Part shown: positions 59,001 to 64,000 of the stretch, piece by piece
How positions within the stretch are numbered: position 1 is the first letter of the stretch
Layout: each line of letters opens with the position of its first letter
Assembly (NCBI RefSeq): GCF_036370855.1
Contig: NC_088101.1
Span: forward strand, 379,501 to 443,500
Length of the DNA: 64,000 nucleotides
From: Dromaius novaehollandiae
Taxonomy: Eukaryota > Chordata > Aves > Casuariiformes > Dromaiidae
Direction: 5' to 3'
The notes under the pieces: generated by a model
The model's input: only the letters and a program-made list of their open reading frames with translations
The model's database searches: none
Told to the model about the DNA's origin: nothing
Program-made: the position numbers and the translations under genes

Positions 59001-60960
59001 GTCCCCCTCCCCCCCCACCCCACTCCCCCCATGCCCACCAAAGGACCAGTCACTGTCTTCCTGCTGAGCTTTTTGCCCCCGACTCTCCTTGGTTGTTTGT
59101 GGCAGAAACAAACCCAGCTGCAACCTTCATCCAGCCCCACTGAAAGCACCTAGCACCACCTCAGCTGCGGATGGTGGAAATTTGAGCGGTCGGCCCAATG
59201 TAGTGCTAGAGGAGGCCGCGCACAGCTCATGCAGCCCCTGCCACCCACCCCGGGCAGGGATGGGTTCAGCTGCCATGCTTGAGCCTAAGGGTGCCAACAC
59301 GCTCTCCTGGCATTGCCTTGCTGCTGGCTGTGGTTTCCAGCATATGCAGGGAACTCAATTTACCAAGCCTAAAAATACCACCTGTCCAAGTAGAAAGTGG
59401 TATTTTGGGGAAGGGTTTTGGCCTGCTGGAAACAGCTTCTCCCTGACTATCCTGTGGTTATACTCTACATGAACAAGGTAAAGACACTTGTGCCAGCACT
59501 GCTAAGCTTTAAAAAACAAAAACAAAAAAAGAAAAGAAGAGAAATGAAAAGAAACAAACCAAAATCAGGAATCTAGTATTTCCATTCCTTCAGAGCATCA
59601 GCAAAGCCCAAATAAGGGCAGCTGAATTAAGACACGAGCTCACTCTGTCCATGCACAAGCCAGCAGGAAGCTGGCTCAGCCCAAACTTGGGCTAATTCAC
59701 TTTTTGGGACTCAGGCATCTTGGTGCATGGGCAGAAGGAGCTCATGCTGGCTTGCAAGGAGCCGCACAGCCATGCACTTGTGCTTGGCTAAACCATTCTG
59801 TAAAAGAACATCTTAGCACAAAACAGCTTGTAAGCATGCCTTCAAGCTGGGGAGTTTTCTCCTGTTTTCTGCCAAGGTCCCTCTGAGAGCAAACTGAGGA
59901 GACATTAAGAGGAGCAGGCCGAAACTTGCCCCTTAGCCCAGGTGGTCAGAGACCACCAGCCTCCCCCTAGCCCTCCAAGGCCATGTCCTGTCATAACAGT
60001 ACATGCAGCTCTTTGGCAGCTGAGTATCAACTGTGTAGCTTAGAAACCCGAATTCACATCAACTGAGCTAAGATCACCCTTGTGGGTCTTTTTTTTTTGG
60101 CAATGAGGAATGGACATTTAATCAGAGAACATAAGTGCTCACTTTGGATGCTTTGAGGAACAGCCCCAATTGTGTAAACTGCAGTAGCTGCATATACAAC
60201 ACCCCCCCCCCCCCCAAATTTCATTGAATGTTGTGTGCCTCATTCCCCTTAAGGACACACTGGGAAATGGGAATCACTCCTCATTAGTAGGCAGTTAAGC
60301 TGGCCAAGTGCTGAAAGAGAGGCTAACATCACAGGCTACTCTAACGCAGGTTTTCCAAAAGGGCCAGACTTGTGGTGAGATGAAAATTCATCCTCACAGA
60401 GTACACTGTGCTCCACAGCTCTCAAAACATTTTTCAATACCTAAATAGACACTGTTCCAGCCATAGGACAGACAGGTGACCTTATTTTTATAAATCTGCT
60501 AATAATCCTCAAATCACAGATCCTCTCAGAATGCAAGAGGAATTGCCACCTGTTATGACCTCCAAAACGCAAATAGAAAGTCTGCAACTTCCACCAAAAC
60601 ATACACAGAGTGGCACGAAACACATTTCACACCTGTTGGACCTTCCCTACCAAGTCAGGGTCAATTCCAGCATTAAGCTTGAACCTGGGCTGTACACATG
60701 CATTTCCCACTTTGTGGCCTGCTCTCACTGAAGTGGACTGGGAAATCAATAACATGATGAAAGGAAAATGAATATGTTTCCAAAGCCACTGCCCCTGTCT
60801 GCAACCAAGCTGGTGCATGCATGCACATGGCATCTAGGTATTGGCTCCGCAAGACCACACTGGCTTGGTATCTGCTGCTTTTGCTGGGCTTGAAGAGCTC
60901 TGTCCACTGCTTTCACTGCTGCTGCTGCTGTTAGTTAAGGATAGACATTAATAAGTGGTA
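56100..60960. other. Intergenic DNA between NOA1 and the next minus-strand gene
   Basis: No coding exon, RNA gene or named transposon can be supported. The segment holds several homopolymer tracts: C11 followed by interrupted A runs (57877-57924), T20 (58065-58084), T27 (58744-58770), an A-rich block (about 59511-59560) and a C14 run (about 60202-60215). It also holds a perfect 25-base hairpin (57969-57993). A short CTG run lies near 60922. Confidence 0.6.
57969..57993. repeat. Perfect inverted repeat, 12-bp arms with a 1-base centre
   Basis: CCTAGGTTGGGA is followed by one C and then its exact reverse complement TCCCAACCTAGG. The sequence could form a tight cruciform. It is not next to a gene end and resembles no known terminal repeat that I recognise. 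Confidence 0.95.
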
Positions 60961-60988
60961 GATGGACGCCACAAGTTCCTTAATAAAG

Positions 60989-60994
60989 TTTATT
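60989..60994 (-). terminator. Polyadenylation signal AATAAA of an unidentified minus-strand gene
   Basis: TTTATT on the plus strand gives AATAAA on the minus strand, followed in that direction by the GT-rich TTGTGGCGTCC. The region to the right (about 60995-64000) has the AT-rich, CpG-poor look of a vertebrate 3' UTR. This suggests the last exon of a gene transcribed leftwards, convergent with NOA1. Confidence 0.5.
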
Positions 60995-62824
60995 TAATCA
61001 TAACTATGCTTAGGAAAATACACTTGTAAGGGTTAATATAATGCAATTTAGTTTAACTTTACACTACATTTTGGACAAAAGACTTATACATGTTTTAGGT
61101 AAAAACAGGATGTATGTTCTGGCTTGTTTTACATCTATTACAAATGTAGAAAAGACTGTCATGCACTACAGTAGAGAAAGAGCATGAAAAAAAAATTACC
61201 TTTGGTTTAATTCAGAGAATACAAGTATTGCACTGTAAAAGCATCAAACATGGTGCAACCAAACATCATAAACATGTTTCCATGCCAGCTTACAAAGGTT
61301 TGTTAGCTAGTGTAATTTTAGAGGAAAATATATATATACATAAAACAATTCCATTAGCTATTTGGATTCTGTTAATATTGTATGCAAGTCACATATCTAC
61401 ACAACCACCATTCAAGAAGGCTCTTGAATTTGGTTAATACTTTTAAGCTACATTAAATCTGTTGAAATCAATGACATCACAAGATCCTAACTGGCCTGTC
61501 AGTTGTTAAATATTCCTTTTTAAATGCCTAAAATTCCAGCCTAGATAATCAAAATCCAGAAATAGCAATTACGATACAATGAATTACAAATGCCTAGCTA
61601 CCCATATCTAGATCATTTCTCAGGGCAGATACTTTGAGTGTATAGATCCATACAGGCAAAAGCCTGAAACACCACCTTGCTCACCAGAGGACTGGCAGTG
61701 TGGGGGTATCGCTGTGCTAATCCTTCCAACCACATACTCGAGATCGAACGCTGGTACGGGTGTTGCTGCCAAGAAACAGGGAAAAGGCTAGTAATGGCAA
61801 AACCTACACGAAATAATTTAAAAATATTTGGGGGGGTGGGGGGAATCACTGTTTAAAGGAATCACCATCCATGGTGGGTTACCTAACCTGTAAATCCTAG
61901 GTCAGATATTCAGTATTAGCAATGTCTAACATTGTTTGTTAGGGACACATGACATATTTGCTGCCTTACCTTAACATACTCCCAAATCTTGGTCTTTAGT
62001 TCTTTTAAAAAGCAAAACGGAGAATTCCAACACAGTTAGGCACCAGTACTGGGTATTTCAGGACGTTGCTGGTGGGGTTTCAAATTGAAAAGATCGACTT
62101 TTCTTCTTCTTAATATTTCAGTAATTTATTTTCAGCTTCTAACCTTGTGGTAAGAAACACTGCTGAACAGAAGCACTGTCCTCCTCAAGGAGTTCTTGTC
62201 AGATCAAGCATTAAGGCCTTGACCACTTCACAGAAATGCACAGCAGCGTATCTCAGAGAACCATACCTTTGTTTTTAATCTCGCAGAGAGAGCTTTAAAG
62301 TCAATCAATCAACACCGTACTTCCATTTAAAAACAAACAAACAAAAATAGCCAGGCCAGTCCACAAGTTTATCTGAATATAGCTAAAGTCCTTGAAGTCT
62401 CTCGCAAGATGGTAAAAGGCTCTTTGCAAGGATATGAAGGGAGCTATAAAACCTCTACACAATACCGGAATTCCCAGCATCTGCTCTCATCGCTCACAAA
62501 GAGTGGCAACGCTTGTATATAAAGGAAACACACTTATTATCAAGAAAAAAAAATACATCTATAACTATTACAACTGGTTGTTTAGAAAAACAATTTAACT
62601 AGATTTATTTTCTTAACGTTCAACATAAATATAGTTGCAACTTGATCTTCAGTTGACAATGATTGTCGCAGCCAAGGTAAGGACTGAACACTATCTAAGC
62701 AAACAAAAACTCACTATACATTATACAGTTTATTTCTGCCATGAGGGACATCCTCCCTCTCGAATCTTTGGCCTCCTATTACCAATCTCTCCCAAAAGCA
62801 GAAGCAATGTAGTATTATTGTTCT

Positions 62825-63210
62825 CTATTCATTCAAGGCAGAGGGTCTGTTTGGAGGGAAGGATCGTGCGGGGTCAGGCAGAGAAGAACGGAGTTTATTC
62901 CAGAGCTTGCTTACTTTGCGAGTACTTGCCATCAAGTGCTTTGGCAAATACTGACCGAGTTCCTCAACTCCGTAAGATCTCCAGAAGATACCTGCCTCCA
63001 AATTTGCTTCTTTGGAGCTGACAACAGGAGAAGCTGCCCCCACTGATCCAACTGGAAAGGACCTAAAGAAAGTCTTCTGCAGCACTGGTGGGACTGGAGG
63101 GGTTTGCTTTCTCCCTGCTGGTTTGGATTTTGATTGTGTTCTACCACTGGCTGGCCTACAAGCAGAAGGCATGCAAACCCTCTTATGTTTCCGTATGCCA
63201 GAAGAGAAAT
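62825..63210 (-). CDS. Candidate terminal coding exon of an unrecognised minus-strand gene (partial, tentative)
   Basis: A minus-strand frame stays open from a plausible acceptor (TTCTGACCAG, with its AG at 63212-63211) to a stop ending at 62825, about 128 codons. It is locally richer in GC than its surroundings. The peptide has a basic start (GRTQSKSK), a proline-rich stretch (TPPVPPVLQK) and a C-terminal part with SYGVEELGQYLPKHL. I do not recognise the family. The reading phase does not join cleanly to the candidate exon at 63459-63510 unless an internal acceptor near 63181 is used. It could equally be chance open sequence inside a long 3' UTR. Confidence 0.25.
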
Positions 63211-63458
63211 CTGGTCAGAATTAGAAACTCCTGGTAGGATGTTTCTTGCATGTAGACCTGAAGTCACAGTCTGACTAGTTATGTGTTTCTCTGTCTGCAG
63301 GGAAGCAAGATGATCCTACCAACTGCAACTTGAATGAATAAGGAGCAGGAATTCCTACAGTTCTTAATGCCAGGTTTGTTGCTTACCAGTTGGTTTATCT
63401 TTTTTTTTTTTTTTTTTTTGGGTGCGTGAGATGTTAGATATTGATGAACCATACTTAC

Positions 63459-63510
63459 ATCAGTGCTACTATTTTTTTTTAAGCTCATGAAGTTTGACTG
63501 CTGTCCACCA
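63459..63510 (-). CDS. Candidate 52-nt internal exon of the same unrecognised gene (tentative)
   Basis: On the minus strand a good acceptor (CCTTTTCATTTCAG) is followed by 52 bases and a near-perfect donor (GTAAGTATGG). One frame is open across it and includes QQSNFMSLKKNSSTD. The strong splice signals are the only evidence. No homology is recognised, and the phase fit to the next candidate exon is uncertain. Confidence 0.25.
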
Positions 63511-64000
63511 CTGAAATGAAAAGGGGAAAGAAATCATCTAGACTTGCAGAATCTGCATACCATTTCCACTGAGAGTGAGTATTTTGCTTTCTGATGATCC
63601 CAAATTATAAATTATAATTAAAAGTCTGTATACATATTAAAAATATCACAAGTGGCATTTCCATGGCATAAAACCTATGAAAATGTCACGACTACAATTC
63701 AAAATAGTGTTTTGAACTTGCATTGGTATCCTTTTACCCAAGAACTATACAATTTTAAAGCTAGTCAAAAATACATAACCAAACAGTTCATAATTTCAGC
63801 AATTTCATGCACAGCTAATAATACCCCATGAAAACAAGAAAACCTGTAGTAAAGAGTATCACAGAAAACTGGCCCATGGTAAGCAACGAATCTGAATGTT
63901 TCAAAATAAAAATAAAAGCTTACACAAACAAAACCAAACATGCATATATAAAGTGTACATGTACTGCACAAGCGCTATTCCTAAAGGATTAAACTGCATA

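Larger units (their letters stand above)
60995..64000 (-). other. AT-rich, 3'-UTR-like region of a partial minus-strand gene
   Basis: Most of this stretch is AT-rich with no long frames, apart from the higher-GC patch at about 62830-63210. It includes a T20 run (63400-63419) and ends at the window edge. In mammals the gene convergent with NOA1 is REST, which has a long 3' UTR, so this could be the 3' UTR of the bird orthologue. No C2H2 zinc finger or other REST coding sequence is visible to prove it. Confidence 0.4.

Noticed and set aside
60995-64000. Naming the right-hand gene REST
   Set aside because: Synteny makes it likely, but no zinc-finger or other REST coding sequence is present in the window, so the name cannot be supported from sequence.

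Overview
This is a eukaryotic nuclear window, almost certainly from a bird. It carries multi-exon vertebrate genes with GT-AG introns, CpG-island promoters and one clear CR1 (chicken repeat 1) LINE fragment, the typical avian retrotransposon. There are no bacterial or phage features. The gene set IGFBP7 - POLR2B - NOA1 matches the conserved vertebrate block found on human 4q12 and, as I recall, chicken chromosome 4. I cannot name the species.

Layout: 1-3.4 kb is upstream DNA with no gene that I can support. IGFBP7 (+) runs from its CpG-island first exon at 3797 through a 15.9-kb first intron to its stop at 24734, in five coding exons (275 aa). POLR2B (-) follows tail-to-tail, with coding exons from 45136 down to 25064. 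I could place all 25 coding exons; they sum to 3525 nt, which is 1174 residues plus stop. NOA1 (+) lies head-to-head with POLR2B: the two start codons are 335 bp apart in one CpG island that carries NRF-1-like motifs. Its seven coding exons (45472-55354) encode 615 aa. From about 56.1 to 60.9 kb the DNA is intergenic with homopolymer runs. From about 60.97 kb to the right edge the sequence is AT-rich and looks like the 3' end of a further minus-strand gene, with a poly(A) signal at 60989-60994. Mammalian synteny would predict REST here, but no REST coding sequence is visible, so I leave it unnamed.

The genes are functionally unrelated: a secreted IGF-binding/matrix protein, the second-largest RNA polymerase II subunit, and a mitochondrial circularly permuted GTPase. 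Their arrangement is nevertheless informative. POLR2B and NOA1 share a divergent promoter, while POLR2B and IGFBP7 share convergent, probably overlapping, 3' ends. I found no previously undescribed system. The most interesting observations are a CR1 insertion whose 3' end apparently supplies the branch-point region of a POLR2B splice acceptor, the overlapping IGFBP7/POLR2B poly(A) signals, the partial loss of the known IGFBP7 RNA-editing codons, and an unrecognised pair of candidate exons at the right end.
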